A stretch of DNA of 64,000 bases from DATCJA01 sp963814955 (GCA_963814955.1 CAWFEX010000004.1:1-64000); one strand, 5' to 3'. Shown: positions 8,215 to 17,706, counted from the first letter of the stretch. Numbers and translations: made by a program. Notes: a model not told the origin generated them from the sequence alone.

Positions 8215-9861
8215 TTACGCGCGCAGAACGGCCGGTGATTCTTCCAGCAGGGGAACATCTGGATGGTGGCGCGCAAAGTACTGCAACGCCCAGGGTGAAT
8301 CGAACAGCAGCACGGCACGTCCATGTCGGTCCGTGGCCACAATACCCTGCCCGCCGAGAGGAGGCACCTGCAGCGCAGGCTCGCCAAGCCATCGCGCGGA
8401 TGTATATACGGCAGGGTCAATCGCCACGGCGACGTCGTATTCCGTCTGCAGACGATTCGCGACCACTTCAAACTGCAATGCCCCAACGACGCCGACGAGC
8501 GGCTCGCGGCGACCGGCGGACGCGTAAAACACCTGCATCAGCCCTTCTTCCTCCAGCTGACGAATGCCCTCGTCGAATTGTTTGTGGCGTGTGTTCAACA
8601 ACCGCACCCGACCGAAGTGTTCAGCAGGAAAGCGGGGCAGCTCGCGAAACCGAACGGGGGCACCAGAATGGAGTGTGTCGCCGATCGCGAAGTGCCCCGG
8701 GTTGACAAGGCCGATGATGTCACCTGCGTATGCCACGCTGATTGTCTCGCGGTCCCGCCCGAAAAACCGGTACGCGCGCGACGCCCGCAGTGCCTTGCCG
8801 ACGCGGCTGTTCGAGAGGACCATGTCCTTGGTGAATCGACCCGAACAGAGACGAACGAAGGCCACCCGATCGCGGTGTCGAGGATCCATGTTTGCCTGGA
8901 TCTTGAAGACGAAGCCGGTAACCCGCTCGTCGGTGGGCGCCACGACGCCGTCGTCGCTGAGGCGCGGCTGCGGCGCCGGCGCCAGTTCGACAAGCGCCTG
9001 AAGAAACGGCTCAAGTCCAAAATTCGTCAACGCGCTACCGAAGAAGACGGGTGTTTGCCGACCTGCACGATACTCATCGACGTCGAAGGATGTGCCTGCG
9101 TGGATGATGACGTCGAGCGATTCGCGGAAGTGCGCATAGACATTTTCGCCGAGCAGTTCCCGAGCTTCAGGATCATCCAGTGACGACAGCGTTTCCGGAG
9201 CGCGGTGCTGCCCCTGCGCCTCGCGTTCGTATCGATGCAGTGTCTGGTGGCGAAGGTCGTAGACGCCCCGAAAACTCGCGGCGCTGCCGATCGGCCAGTT
9301 CACGGGTGCGGCGGCGATTCCGAGTGTGCGCTCAACGTCGTCGAGCAGCGCCAGCGGATCGCGCGCGGGCCGGTCGAACTTATTCACAAACGTCAGGATC
9401 GGGAGTCGATGGCGCCGGCATACCTCGAAGAGTTTCCGCGTCTGATCCTCGACGCCATTGGCCGCGTCGATCACCATCACGACGCTGTCTGCGGCGATGA
9501 GCGCGCGATACGTATCCTCGCTGAAGTCCATGTGCCCCGGCGTATCGAGCAGCGACACGCGGCGACCCTGCAGCTCGAACTCCAGGGCGGCGGATGTAAT
9601 CGAGATACCGCGCTGCTGTTCGAGTTCCATCCAGTCCGAGGTGGCGTGACGTCGTGCCGCGCGTCCCCGAACAGCGCCTGCGAGCTCGATGGCGCCCGCA
9701 TACAGCAACAACTTCTCGGTCAGCGTGGTCTTGCCTGCGTCAGGGTGCGAAATGATGGCGAACGTGCGGCGTCTCGATACCTCACGCTCGAGTTCATCCG
9801 AGGTGGATGGGGTGCCGCGGTTCTCAGGTTCGGCCGGGATCGAATCGGATAGGGGATTCAC
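8215..9861 (-). CDS. prfC: Peptide chain release factor 3
   Basis: RF3 is a GTPase that removes RF1/RF2 from the ribosome after termination. Starting at the GTG at 9861 gives 548 residues (E. coli RF3 is 529). The frame extends to a GTG at 9942, which would add 27 poorly conserved residues. Motifs: P-loop SHPDAGKTTLTEKLLLYAGA, switch II LLDTPGHMDFSEDTYRAL, TFVNKFDRPARDP, and the C-terminal RF3 sequence GALQFEVVANRLQTEYDV. Start choice is uncertain because neither candidate has a well-spaced ribosome site. The basic-protein gene follows without a gap. Confidence 0.95.
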   Translation of the reverse strand: MNPLSDSIPAEPENRGTPSTSDELEREVSRRRTFAIISHPDAGKTTLTEKLLLYAGAIELAGAVRGRAARRHATSDWMELEQQRGISITSAALEFELQGRRVSLLDTPGHMDFSEDTYRALIAADSVVMVIDAANGVEDQTRKLFEVCRRHRLPILTFVNKFDRPARDPLALLDDVERTLGIAAAPVNWPIGSAASFRGVYDLRHQTLHRYEREAQGQHRAPETLSSLDDPEARELLGENVYAHFRESLDVIIHAGTSFDVDEYRAGRQTPVFFGSALTNFGLEPFLQALVELAPAPQPRLSDDGVVAPTDERVTGFVFKIQANMDPRHRDRVAFVRLCSGRFTKDMVLSNSRVGKALRASRAYRFFGRDRETISVAYAGDIIGLVNPGHFAIGDTLHSGAPVRFRELPRFPAEHFGRVRLLNTRHKQFDEGIRQLEEEGLMQVFYASAGRREPLVGVVGALQFEVVANRLQTEYDVAVAIDPAVYTSARWLGEPALQVPPLGGQGIVATDRHGRAVLLFDSPWALQYFARHHPDVPLLEESPAVLRA

Positions 9862-10230
9862 CCCTTCACTGTACGCTGTATACGAGCGCCTAAGGCCTGG
9901 TGCGACGGACGTGTTCCGGAAACCGTCTGTTTTGATTCCCACGCGAACGTTGTTGCCGCATAGGTGATGGCCATCAGCCTGAGGGCGTCAATGACTTCCA
10001 GCGCACGAGCCCCTCAGAGCGCGCGGACGCTACGCACATATTCCTCCGGAGGTCAATCGTCGTCGTCCGCGTCTTCAGCGACCCTGTTCAGGAAAAAAAT
10101 GTGGTAGGACGTCCGCCAGCTCATTGACGCCGACGTTCAATGCCCCGGCGCTGCGGACGTATGCTTCGGCTTGGTTGAATAGAGGGCATCCATTCGTCGC
10201 CGGCAACCGGAGTTTCGGCGGCGCAAAGCG

Positions 10231-10433
10231 CTATGTCGACGTACGTCGAACGTTCTCGGCCCGCGGCCCTTTCGGTCCCTGTCGGATTTCAAATTCCACG
10301 CTGTCACCCTCGCGTAGGTCGTTGATTCCCTCGCCATATATGGCGCTCTGATGGAAGAAATATTCGTTTCCGTTTTCGTCCTTGATGAACCCAAACCCTT
10401 GTCTACTCGTAGCGTCCGAATCTTGCCCGTCAT
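10231..10433 (-). pseudogene. Cold-shock-domain protein with a frameshift in RNP1
   Basis: From ATG 10433 the frame reads MTGKIRTLRVDKG. After one missing base near 10391-10397 it continues in another frame as FGFIKDENGNEYFFHQSAI, DLREGDSVEFEIRQGPKGP and ENVRRTST, ending at TAG 10231. Joined, this is a standard 67-residue cold-shock protein, a single-stranded RNA/DNA-binding OB fold. The shift falls exactly inside the RNA-binding motif KGFGFI, in a GGGTTTGGG context where homopolymer errors are common, so an intact gene with a sequencing error is a real possibility. Confidence 0.8.
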
Positions 10434-10906
10434 GCTCACCTCGACTTCGTCATGTGGATCGACCGAAGAACTAGAGCGACGATTCTATACGGCCGCTTAC
10501 GGCGCGCTCGGCAGCGGGACGAAGCGTTGGTAGGGTTGTCCAGCCGATTCGCCCCTGGGGTAGCAGATGTGGACGCACACCGCCAGAGGAGAAATCCTCG
10601 AAATTCTTTGGAAATGACGGCGGACACGGCGTCCGCCGTATATTCCGGTGATGAACTAGCGCGCCCGCCCCTCAAGCTGGTTGATTTGCTGTCCTGACGG
10701 GAACTGACAGGTATCCTGCGGACGGATGTTGAACAGGAGTGTGCTGGAACAAACGCCAACGACGACTTTATCAAATTCGCACACGCGTTGGCCCGTATGT
10801 GATCACCGCGCAGATTGTCGTCGGTGGATAGCGGAGTGTATAAGGCGGAGCACGTTTGGGATCAGTCCATTTGTGGGCGCGAGCGCAGTCAACACGCCGC
10901 GTCGGC
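10434..10906. other. Interval without recognisable genes
   Basis: Between the cold-shock gene and the TIR protein gene I see only open frames with no family features. It presumably contains the promoter of the minus-strand cold-shock gene and the 3' flank of the TIR gene. Confidence 0.35.
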
Positions 10907-12094
10907 CTAAAGTATCGACGCTACCCACGCCAGGAATGCGATGGGAAGGAGACAGAAGACGCAGAAGAGCGCGAGCGCCATCCAAGAACGGGCCCGCGTT
11001 TGATGAAGGGCGATTCGATATGACTCCCACGTCGTCAGTGCCCAGATCAACAAGCCCAGTCCAATGAACCCGCTAATCATCGACGCAATCACCCACGGTT
11101 CACCGCCGGGCGCCGATTGCAGTTGAGCGAAGAACACCGAGACGGTCTGCGCCGTTGGGTTGCGAGCCAATTGATCGACTTGGTCTGGCAGTACCATGTT
11201 CATTCCCGTCAAGGCGACAAGCGTCGCCACGGCGATGCCAAGTCCGACGAATGCGCATTGGTACAGAAGCACAACAAGCACTCGTCGGTACTCGCGACGA
11301 GCGCCGCTCAGCCGCCAGGCCTGATATAGGGGCACCGACAGCGCAAACGCACCGAGCAGCGCCAACATCGGCGCCGTGGCGATGAATACCAGAAGTGGCG
11401 ACCGCGTCGGCCATTCCTGGACGACGAGAGTCGCGGCGACGAGCTGCGACAGGATCACAAACACGAACGCGCGACTGAGCTCGCCTTGTGCACCGGCGCC
11501 GCACGCCGCGAGAAATCGTCGAGGCTCGTACACCAGACGGACGAAGTCCCTTGGTGCTCCGGCGGTGGCAGCTACGAAGGAATGATTCCAGACGTGTGAC
11601 CACCGCTCACCCGCAGGAGCATGCGACACCGGTGCGATGCTCGTGTGGCGTCCGAGAATCTCGACGAGTCGCTCGATGTCGTAGTGCCATCGCGATTCGG
11701 AGATCTCATGTGCCTGTTGATACGCAAGAGCGCGAATTGAGGAGGGAAGCTGGTCCGGGCTCGGCATTCTGGCACCCTCAACGAGCACCGGAAGGATCGC
11801 AAGACCGTTTGCGACCGCCACCTCGATCTCGAAATGGACGTAGTCGTCCGGACCGTCCAGATCCGACCCTCCGGCGGCGCGCCCGCTCAACCAGGAGGGG
11901 CCAATCATCACCAAGACGACCTGCGCGCTTTCGAGCGCTCCGGTAAGCGCGACGCGGAAATCCGAGCCCGCTTCGATCGCGTCAACGTCGCGAAAGATCT
12001 CCTCGCTGCCGAAACGTGTCGCAAGCGCGTCGGCCAGCCTGCCGGTCGCGCTCAGCGTGTCACCGTGACGGTAGCTGATGAAGATGGCGGGCAC
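10907..12094 (-). CDS. TIR-domain membrane protein
   Basis: 395 residues with a GTG start. Residues 1-~150 form a TIR domain: FISYRHGDTLSATGRLADAL (box 1), IFRDVDAIEAGSDFR, VVLVMIGPSWLS and then DDYVHFEIEVAVANGLAILP, with the acidic position expected for a catalytic Glu in NADase-type TIRs. A linker (~150-210) leads to about five hydrophobic helices (~208-228, 238-262, 278-302, 335-358 and 372-393), resembling Yip1-like membrane domains. Bacterial TIR proteins act in signalling or NAD+-consuming defence. The membrane fusion suggests a membrane-anchored sensor or effector. No partner gene of a known defence system is adjacent, so function is open. Confidence 0.85.
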   Translation of the reverse strand: MPAIFISYRHGDTLSATGRLADALATRFGSEEIFRDVDAIEAGSDFRVALTGALESAQVVLVMIGPSWLSGRAAGGSDLDGPDDYVHFEIEVAVANGLAILPVLVEGARMPSPDQLPSSIRALAYQQAHEISESRWHYDIERLVEILGRHTSIAPVSHAPAGERWSHVWNHSFVAATAGAPRDFVRLVYEPRRFLAACGAGAQGELSRAFVFVILSQLVAATLVVQEWPTRSPLLVFIATAPMLALLGAFALSVPLYQAWRLSGARREYRRVLVVLLYQCAFVGLGIAVATLVALTGMNMVLPDQVDQLARNPTAQTVSVFFAQLQSAPGGEPWVIASMISGFIGLGLLIWALTTWESYRIALHQTRARSWMALALFCVFCLLPIAFLAWVASIL

Positions 12095-12367
12095 GTGAGG
12101 CGCCCATCATCTCCCAACGTCATGCGGACGTCGAGACGCCGAGTTTTCACACGAGTCCCATTTCAACTACGTTGGCCGTTTGAGCAATTCCGATATTCGC
12201 GAACGCACGATTGCGGAGCTTCCGATCTGAATGTTCCACAGTGCCGCCGACCAGACCGTGCCAGTGGAGCAGGCTCGAGAGTTGGCGGCCGCATTGAAGT
12301 CGGTGAATTTCCGCGCGCGTCACCGCTAGACGACAATCTGCGCCTCGTCGCAACCCCGGTGCGCGAG

Positions 12368-12826
12368 TCAATTCATCGCGGACGCTTGGTTTTCTGCGCC
12401 TTGCCAGCTGATGGACGGTTTGGAAATTTCTGATTTCCTCCGCCAGGCGCCGGCGAGCACTAACGACTGCACCGGGGTCGTGTCGCGATCGGGCGGCACG
12501 GCACCCGCATGTGCCGTGCGCACCGGCTGGCCGGTCGATTCTGTGAGGCGTCCGCTCACAAACCCTGCGGTGCCGTCGGGCAGCTGCACGCGGTACCAGT
12601 CCTGTACCGCGCCATCGATGTGGACCACGGTGTGCTGCGGCAGATCGCGGACAATCGGCGCAGTGAGGGCAGGAGCGGCGCGCAGTCGCACGTTGCCGCT
12701 CGACCCGCGCCGCCACGACCCCAGCGCATCCGTGTCGGCGGTGACTGGCGCCGGATCTCAGGCCTTCGGCACATTGTTCAGGCGCTCCACGCACGCGGGC
12801 GCGGAACGTGTGGCAAAATAGCCGCC
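12368..12826 (-). pseudogene. Bacterial SH3-domain protein, interrupted C-terminal remnant
   Basis: One frame reads GGYFATRSAPACVERLNNVP, KA and a TGA stop (12758-12760). It then continues in the same frame DPAPVTADTDALGSWRRGSS, a bacterial SH3 (SH3b) domain NVRLRAAPALTAPIVRDLPQ, VVHIDGAVQDWYRVQLPDGT and GFVSGRLTE. The 3' tail (after ~12480) no longer resembles the domain. I read this as the end of a secreted SH3-repeat protein that has lost its N-terminus at about 12830 and gained a stop. The SH3 part could still be made from an internal start near 12691. Such domains bind cell-wall or peptide ligands. Confidence 0.5.
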
Positions 12827-12861
12827 CCTCCTCTGCCCACCCTGAAAGCGAAGGGGTTAGT

Positions 12862-14010
12862 CATGTCTGACTTTTTCGACCCCACCCCCGAGCAGCGGCA
12901 TGAGCTCGAGAAATCGCCGATGGCATCCCCGCCGTCCAACAAACGTTCGTGAAAAACCACCCGCAGCTGGCGATGCCCGACCGCGGCGCGCATCAACAGC
13001 AACTCGCCGGGTCGAAGGTGATCCTGACCGTTAACATCCGCTGCCGCCGGCCCTGGACGGGTCGGCGGTCTTTACGAGACGGATCGTTCCGCTCCGCAGG
13101 TCGGTATCGGCAGGATGTCAACGGGACTCGGGTGCCCGCACGCGGAGACCGATCCCGATTTTCTGGGCCTGATGGTCGCGTTCCGCATGCGAAGTGGCCG
13201 TCGCATCGACTTCATCACCATCAACGATCCCGGATCCCCGACGGACACGCCGGAAGAGTTTCTGGCGCTGCTCAGGCAACCGCCGATGCTGCGGGCGAGT
13301 CCGGGTTGCTCGCTTCGCAAACGAAGCTCCTGAGCCTGGCGAGGCACGCCGGGTTCAGGGCTCCGGCGATTGCCACACAAGTGATTCGTCAGACGCACCG
13401 GACGGTGCGTTCGACCAGCGCATATCAGCAGGTACTGGACCGGTATCGTTCGCGCTCGTGATGTGCTGGGCAAGTTCACATTCGTACCTGAGTCCGATAT
13501 CCGCATGGGTGTGGACTCGAAACGAGAGCCGACCCATCTGACAAAAGAGTGGCGGGCACGGCAGAGCGCGGGCGCGCTGGCGTTCGAGTTGCGATGGATT
13601 CCGTTCGTCAACGAACGCAGACGCCGCTGGAAGATCTGACGCGGGAATGGGCGCACGATCACGAGGTCACCGTCGGGACGGTTGTATTCCCTAAGACGGA
13701 TCCCGACACGATTCAAGCACGACTCACGGCGGTTCTGGCATCGGAGCTTGGCGCCAACCCCGGCAACTGGGAAGAGATGCCCGGAGCGACCCCGGCGACG
13801 CTGCCCGGCACGCGCTTCACCGCCGCCCGTCACCTGGCCTATCGCGCGAGCCAGCAGGCGCGTGACGCTTGCCTGAAGCGAGCTATGAGTCGTTCTTCGA
13901 GACTGGCGAGATCAGCGCCGATGCTCGGGAATGAACTGATACGGCGATACCAGGCAAAGCGGGCGGCCGGACACTGGGTGCCGGATATCGGCCCCCTGTC
14001 CGCAGTCTGA
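12862..14010 (+). pseudogene. Catalase-family-like gene, multiply frameshifted
   Basis: A single protein can be followed across frames. It starts MSDFFDPTPEQRHELEK at 12862, then IADGIPAVQQTFVKNHPQLA, STGLGCPHAETDPDFLGLMV, RIDFITINDPGSPTDTPEEF, LLSLARHAGFRAPAIATQVI, YWTGIVRARDVLGKFTFVPE, LAFELRWIPFVNER and TPLEDLTREWAHDHEVTVGT, ending ELIRRYQAKRAAGHWVPDIG. At least seven indels separate these pieces. Length (about 370 residues), order and motifs resemble catalase-related haem proteins; that name is from memory of the family and is the less certain part. No single frame covers more than a third of the protein, so it cannot be functional as written. It starts divergently from the SH3 remnant. 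Confidence 0.6.
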
Positions 14011-14773
14011 ACCCGAGCCTCGAAACGATCGCTGCGTCTGCCATATACCTTCCTGGCTTACCGTCCGGCTACGGGGTTCATTGGGCTTGGTGGCTGCAAC
14101 GTGACAACGCCCTCAAGCCACCCCTCATCGCGTCGATCGGAGCGCCTTGCAGCGTTTTCCACATGAACACTCACCACCCCTGGTCATGCCGAGATTAGCT
14201 GGCTGCTACGGGTATTCCCCGGGGCTGAGACTGAGTTGATTGCGTACCCTTGATGCCCGCCGTGCGCGTGGAGCCGTCGTGGCTCACTGTCCTTGGCGCC
14301 CGCCTATTCATTCCATCTGATTCGGTTAGCAGGAGAATCGATGAAGCCTTTCGTAAGGCCTTGGCAACGGCTCCGCCTGACGCTATCGCCGTGCACCTGC
14401 CTCGACGACAGGGTGGTTGCGGCTGATTTTTTAAGGCACGAGCCGTTTCCTGGACGCAGGGTAACGCCAGGGCAGCCGAGCCGTCAGGAATACTCGGCCG
14501 TGCGTCCGGGGCACACGCGCCACAGCCAGCCATGGCCGGTCACGGCCGGTTGCGACAACGGGGAGTCAGCAGCGGCGGTCGCGCGTCGATAGGCCCCTCA
14601 CAGGCGAGCTGGCATCTTCATCAGCGACTTGGCTTGGTAGCCCAGTTCAACAAGAACTTCGGATGGTGGACACGTCGGAGCAGCGTGCGAATGAACCCGC
14701 AGCCGCATCACCGATGGACGCCATGCCATCGCTGACTCGATCGCGCGATGGCCCGCCGCGATCGCAGGAGGAG
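14011..14773. other. Interval without confident genes
   Basis: Several short frames are open, for example 14253-14426 (57 codons) with a helix-like segment SRRIDEAFRKALATAPPDAI, but none shows a family motif or a good ribosome site. The stretch lies between two degraded loci and may be decayed coding DNA. Confidence 0.35.
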
Positions 14774-14911
14774 TTACCCGACATGCCATCCCGGCGTTTC
14801 ATGGTCACACCACGTGCATCGCAGGAACATGCGCTGCGGCGCCGAGTGCACCAGATAATCGTGCCCACGCAGGGCACAGATACCCTGTTTCAACCACACC
14901 ACCGGCAGCAT
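14774..14911 (-). CDS. Small Cys-rich (zinc-ribbon-like) protein
   Basis: Forty-five residues from ATG 14911: VWLKQGICALRGHDYLVHSA followed by RMFLRCTWCDHETPGWHVG. The pattern C-x2-L-R-G-H-D ... R-M-x-L-x-C-x2-C-x-H-E-T-P-G-W is shared by a family of tiny bacterial proteins that may hold one metal. The frame is open to 15022, so a longer N-terminus is possible; there is no clear ribosome site at either start. Function is unknown. Confidence 0.5.
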   Translation of the reverse strand: MLPVVWLKQGICALRGHDYLVHSAPQRMFLRCTWCDHETPGWHVG

Positions 14912-15118
14912 GACCGTGTCGAGACGACTTCTAACGGGAAGCCGCACATCGGCTGGCGCGCCCGGGTAGGGATTAGTGATGGTTCGTGCGGCGAACGTCA
15001 TCGATTCACCGCGGTCGGCCATTGGTGCAGGAGTTCCGCTCCGCCAGGGCCGGCATCAGGCAGAAGCAGAGTGACGGGTCTCATTCCAGCGTTCCTAACA
15101 TTTGCGACGACCAGCAAC

Positions 15119-16495
15119 TCACGTACCGCCGTGGTGAACGACTGAGCCCTCGGGGCGTCGACGGACGCTCAGTGATGATTCGGGGCGACTCACGCCGAGG
15201 CCTTGCCGGTCCGCCCGCGACGCAACCGCGCGTTCTTCGGCGTCCGAAAAATGCAGCGCCACGCTCGCTCGCAGCCTCGCCTGCCGGTCCTCGAGCCCGG
15301 CGCGACGTTCGCCGGGCACGATGTCCTTCAAATCGCCGACGAGGGCGTGCAGGCGTCGCATCACCTGCAGGCTGCTGGCGCCGTAGGCGTGTATTTCACC
15401 GAACGCCAGCCACAGGAAGTCCTCCCAGGTTGGAAACGCCATGACGAGGCGCAATCGGCCCCGCGGGTCGGAGAACGCCCCCGTTTCGATGCGTCGACGG
15501 CTCAAGCGCAGCAGGAGGTCGCCGATTTGATCGAGAGACTGGACGGCAGTCGTCGGGTCGTTGACGGCGGGCGACAACGCTCGTATCGCGATATCGACGA
15601 GCAGGCGGATTGCGTACTTCGGGTCCTGCTCGAACGTGCGTTCGACGCCGAGCTGAATCGCGCGCTTCAGGCGCCGCTCGTCGATTGCGGTGCGCCCGCC
15701 AATGACCCGCAGTATTGGCGTCGATTCGGCGATGGTGTCGCCGACCACCACCAGCATCTCGACGAGAGCGTCGGCCGTGGCCGCCAGCCGCACCAGCGCC
15801 TGGACGTTGACCGCCTCCACGGCGAGCGGCGGACCGTGGTGCACCAGCACCTGTGAGATATGGCCATGGGTGCGGTGAACCGTGGCGCGCGTACATGGCG
15901 AGGAGAGGGCGGGATACACCGCGTCGATGACGAAACGTCCCTGATTGCCAGTGAACGCGAGCGTGTCGCTGATTTGCAGCACTGCGACCCGGTTCATCAG
16001 TGCGACGAACATGCCGATGCTCGCCAGGAGCAGCGCGACCACCACGCTCGCACTGATCAGGGGCACCCCCGACGTATCGCCTCGACCCACCCAGGCCAGA
16101 ACGGCGATTGCATACATGAACGTCGCCGTAAACGTGCCGAACGCGTGTGCCAGAACGCGGTCGCGCGCAAACCAGAGCGCCAGCCGCGGCGAGTACGCAG
16201 TCGCGCTGAACTGCACCATCACGAACGTGATCGAGAACACGATCCCGCTCAGCGCAATCATTCCGGACGCGATGGACGAGTAGATTGCCATCGCCGCTGA
16301 AACCGTCAACGGCGAAAGCAGGCCTGGCAGCAGGCTGCTCTCGAGGCGCGGCAGCAGGGTGCCGGCCACAACGGCGCCGACTACATACATTGACGTGACC
16401 GTCCACCGTGTCGCTTGGACGCACCGGCGCATCTTCGTGTGCGGTGCAATCCGGATTCCCGAGGGCGGGTGCGCGATCCTCTTCTCAAGCCACAC
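15119..16495 (-). CDS. DUF2254 membrane protein
   Basis: 458 residues. Four hydrophobic segments fill the first ~180 residues (e.g. SMYVVGAVVAGTLLP, GMIALSGIVFSITFVMV, ALLLASIGMFVALMNRVAVL). The soluble half contains the family hallmark DPKYAIRLLVDIAIRALSPA followed by VNDPTTAVQSLDQI. DUF2254 proteins are inner-membrane proteins of unknown function found in many soil bacteria. The start is a GTG without a clear ribosome site; the next ATG (at KMRRCVQATRW) may be the real one. It is divergent from the exported-protein gene at 16.6 kb. Confidence 0.88.
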   Translation of the reverse strand: MWLEKRIAHPPSGIRIAPHTKMRRCVQATRWTVTSMYVVGAVVAGTLLPRLESSLLPGLLSPLTVSAAMAIYSSIASGMIALSGIVFSITFVMVQFSATAYSPRLALWFARDRVLAHAFGTFTATFMYAIAVLAWVGRGDTSGVPLISASVVVALLLASIGMFVALMNRVAVLQISDTLAFTGNQGRFVIDAVYPALSSPCTRATVHRTHGHISQVLVHHGPPLAVEAVNVQALVRLAATADALVEMLVVVGDTIAESTPILRVIGGRTAIDERRLKRAIQLGVERTFEQDPKYAIRLLVDIAIRALSPAVNDPTTAVQSLDQIGDLLLRLSRRRIETGAFSDPRGRLRLVMAFPTWEDFLWLAFGEIHAYGASSLQVMRRLHALVGDLKDIVPGERRAGLEDRQARLRASVALHFSDAEERAVASRADRQGLGVSRPESSLSVRRRPEGSVVHHGGT

Positions 16496-16601
16496 GGATT
16501 GTCAGTTGCTCACGGTACTTCGTCACTTGCGTCGTCCTGGCACGCGTCACATGGCGGACGACATGTGACGCCACAGTTCGTGCACTAGCGTGGCTCTTGC
16601 A

Positions 16602-17252
16602 ATGAATAACCGGACCATGAGGGGGACGCTGTCTCGTCGACTGCTGTCGATGACGTTGATGGCGGCGCTGGCGGTGCCGCCGGTGCAAGCCATCCAAGTT
16701 GCGGCCGACGAGGGCTTGACGCGTTTCAAGCGGTCGATCGATGAGTACGTCCACTTTCGTCGCCATCTCGACCAGCAATTGCCGCCGCTCCAGACGACGT
16801 CCGATGCGAAACGTCTTCACGAGGCCGTCGAAGCGCGAGCCGCTGCCATTCGCCGGGCGCGCAGGCGAGCGCAGCGGGAAGAGATGTTCAATGCCGAGGT
16901 CAGCACGCTGTTTCGCGCACGCATTCGCGAGGTCTTCGCGGGACACCCCGACGTCACGGCCGATCTGCGGCGGGAAATGATGGAGCACGACCACGTGCCG
17001 CGACCTCCGGCTGTCAACGATCGTTTCTCGTGGGCCACCGCAGTCGCCACGCCGCCATTCGTGCTGTCGGTTCTGCCGGGGCTTCCCGATCAACTGCAGT
17101 ACCGCTTCGTCGGCCCGCATCTCGTGCTCGTCGACGTCGACGCCAACCTGGTGCTCGACGTGCTGCCTGGTGTACTGCTCGTCGGGCCGCTGTCGGGACA
17201 GGGATACCAGCAGGCTGCTGATGTGACGGTCACCAGCAGGCTGCTGATGTGA
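16602..17252 (+). CDS. Exported protein of unknown function
   Basis: 216 residues. SRRLLSMTLMAALAVPPVQA is a signal peptide with an AXA-like cleavage site. The mature part has a charged helical region (HEAVEARAAAIRRARRRAQR) and the C-terminal sequence LPDQLQYRFVGPHLVLVDVD with ANLVLDVLPG, an ending seen in a group of acidobacterial exported proteins. The last ~10 residues come from a 26-bp tandem duplication that carries the stop codon, so the original protein probably ended one unit earlier. A GTG at 16590 is an alternative start. Role unknown, probably periplasmic. Confidence 0.7.
   Translation: MNNRTMRGTLSRRLLSMTLMAALAVPPVQAIQVAADEGLTRFKRSIDEYVHFRRHLDQQLPPLQTTSDAKRLHEAVEARAAAIRRARRRAQREEMFNAEVSTLFRARIREVFAGHPDVTADLRREMMEHDHVPRPPAVNDRFSWATAVATPPFVLSVLPGLPDQLQYRFVGPHLVLVDVDANLVLDVLPGVLLVGPLSGQGYQQAADVTVTSRLLM
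17207..17252 (+). repeat. Tandem duplication, 20-bp copies at 26-bp period
   Basis: CCAGCAGGCTGCTGATGTGA occurs at 17207-17226 and again at 17233-17252. The second copy supplies the TGA of the exported-protein gene, while the first copy is read in another frame, so the duplication changed the protein's C-terminus. The unit itself contains the inverted word CAGCAGGCTGCTG. Confidence 0.85.
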
Positions 17253-17256
17253 AGGT

Positions 17257-17706
17257 CTACGGCGACTCGCACACGAAGGGTGGCGACGCCGCCGCCGGCG
17301 CAGGCAGCGTCACCGGGCGGCGCTTTTTCGGAGCACGCTCGGGACCGTATCCGCTGCCAATCGGATCGATCGTCGCCCTGCCGACGATGGCCGAATCGAG
17401 GTCGCCAATCTGAGCCGCCACATTCGTTGAGGGAACCAGGCGTCCGAAAACCACAAACGGCCGCCCCAAAAGCCTGATTGTCGCCGTGCCAACGGCGCGA
17501 CGAGCGGGCTTGCGCCTGACTGGGTCCAACGGGAACACAGTCGGATCCGTTGTCGTGCCGCAGCGGGATACGGACAGAAGTATCCCTTCGGACCGCGGCG
17601 CCGGCAACGGCGGAGGTTGATGCTGAGACGTGTCCGAGGCCTGCGACACCGGCGGCGCAACCACGAGCAACGCAACAGCAACCGCGAATCGAAGCGTGAA
17701 CACCAT
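17257..17706 (-). CDS. Exported proline-rich hypothetical protein
   Basis: 149 residues beginning with a signal peptide (FTLRFAVAVALLVVAPPVSQ, cleavage near QAS). The mature region is Pro/Arg-rich and holds two Cys (SRCGTTTDPTVFPLDP near residue 48 and FVCESP at the end) that could form a disulphide. It is convergent with, and 4 bp from, the preceding exported-protein gene. No domain is recognised. Confidence 0.6.
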   Translation of the reverse strand: MVFTLRFAVAVALLVVAPPVSQASDTSQHQPPPLPAPRSEGILLSVSRCGTTTDPTVFPLDPVRRKPARRAVGTATIRLLGRPFVVFGRLVPSTNVAAQIGDLDSAIVGRATIDPIGSGYGPERAPKKRRPVTLPAPAAASPPFVCESP

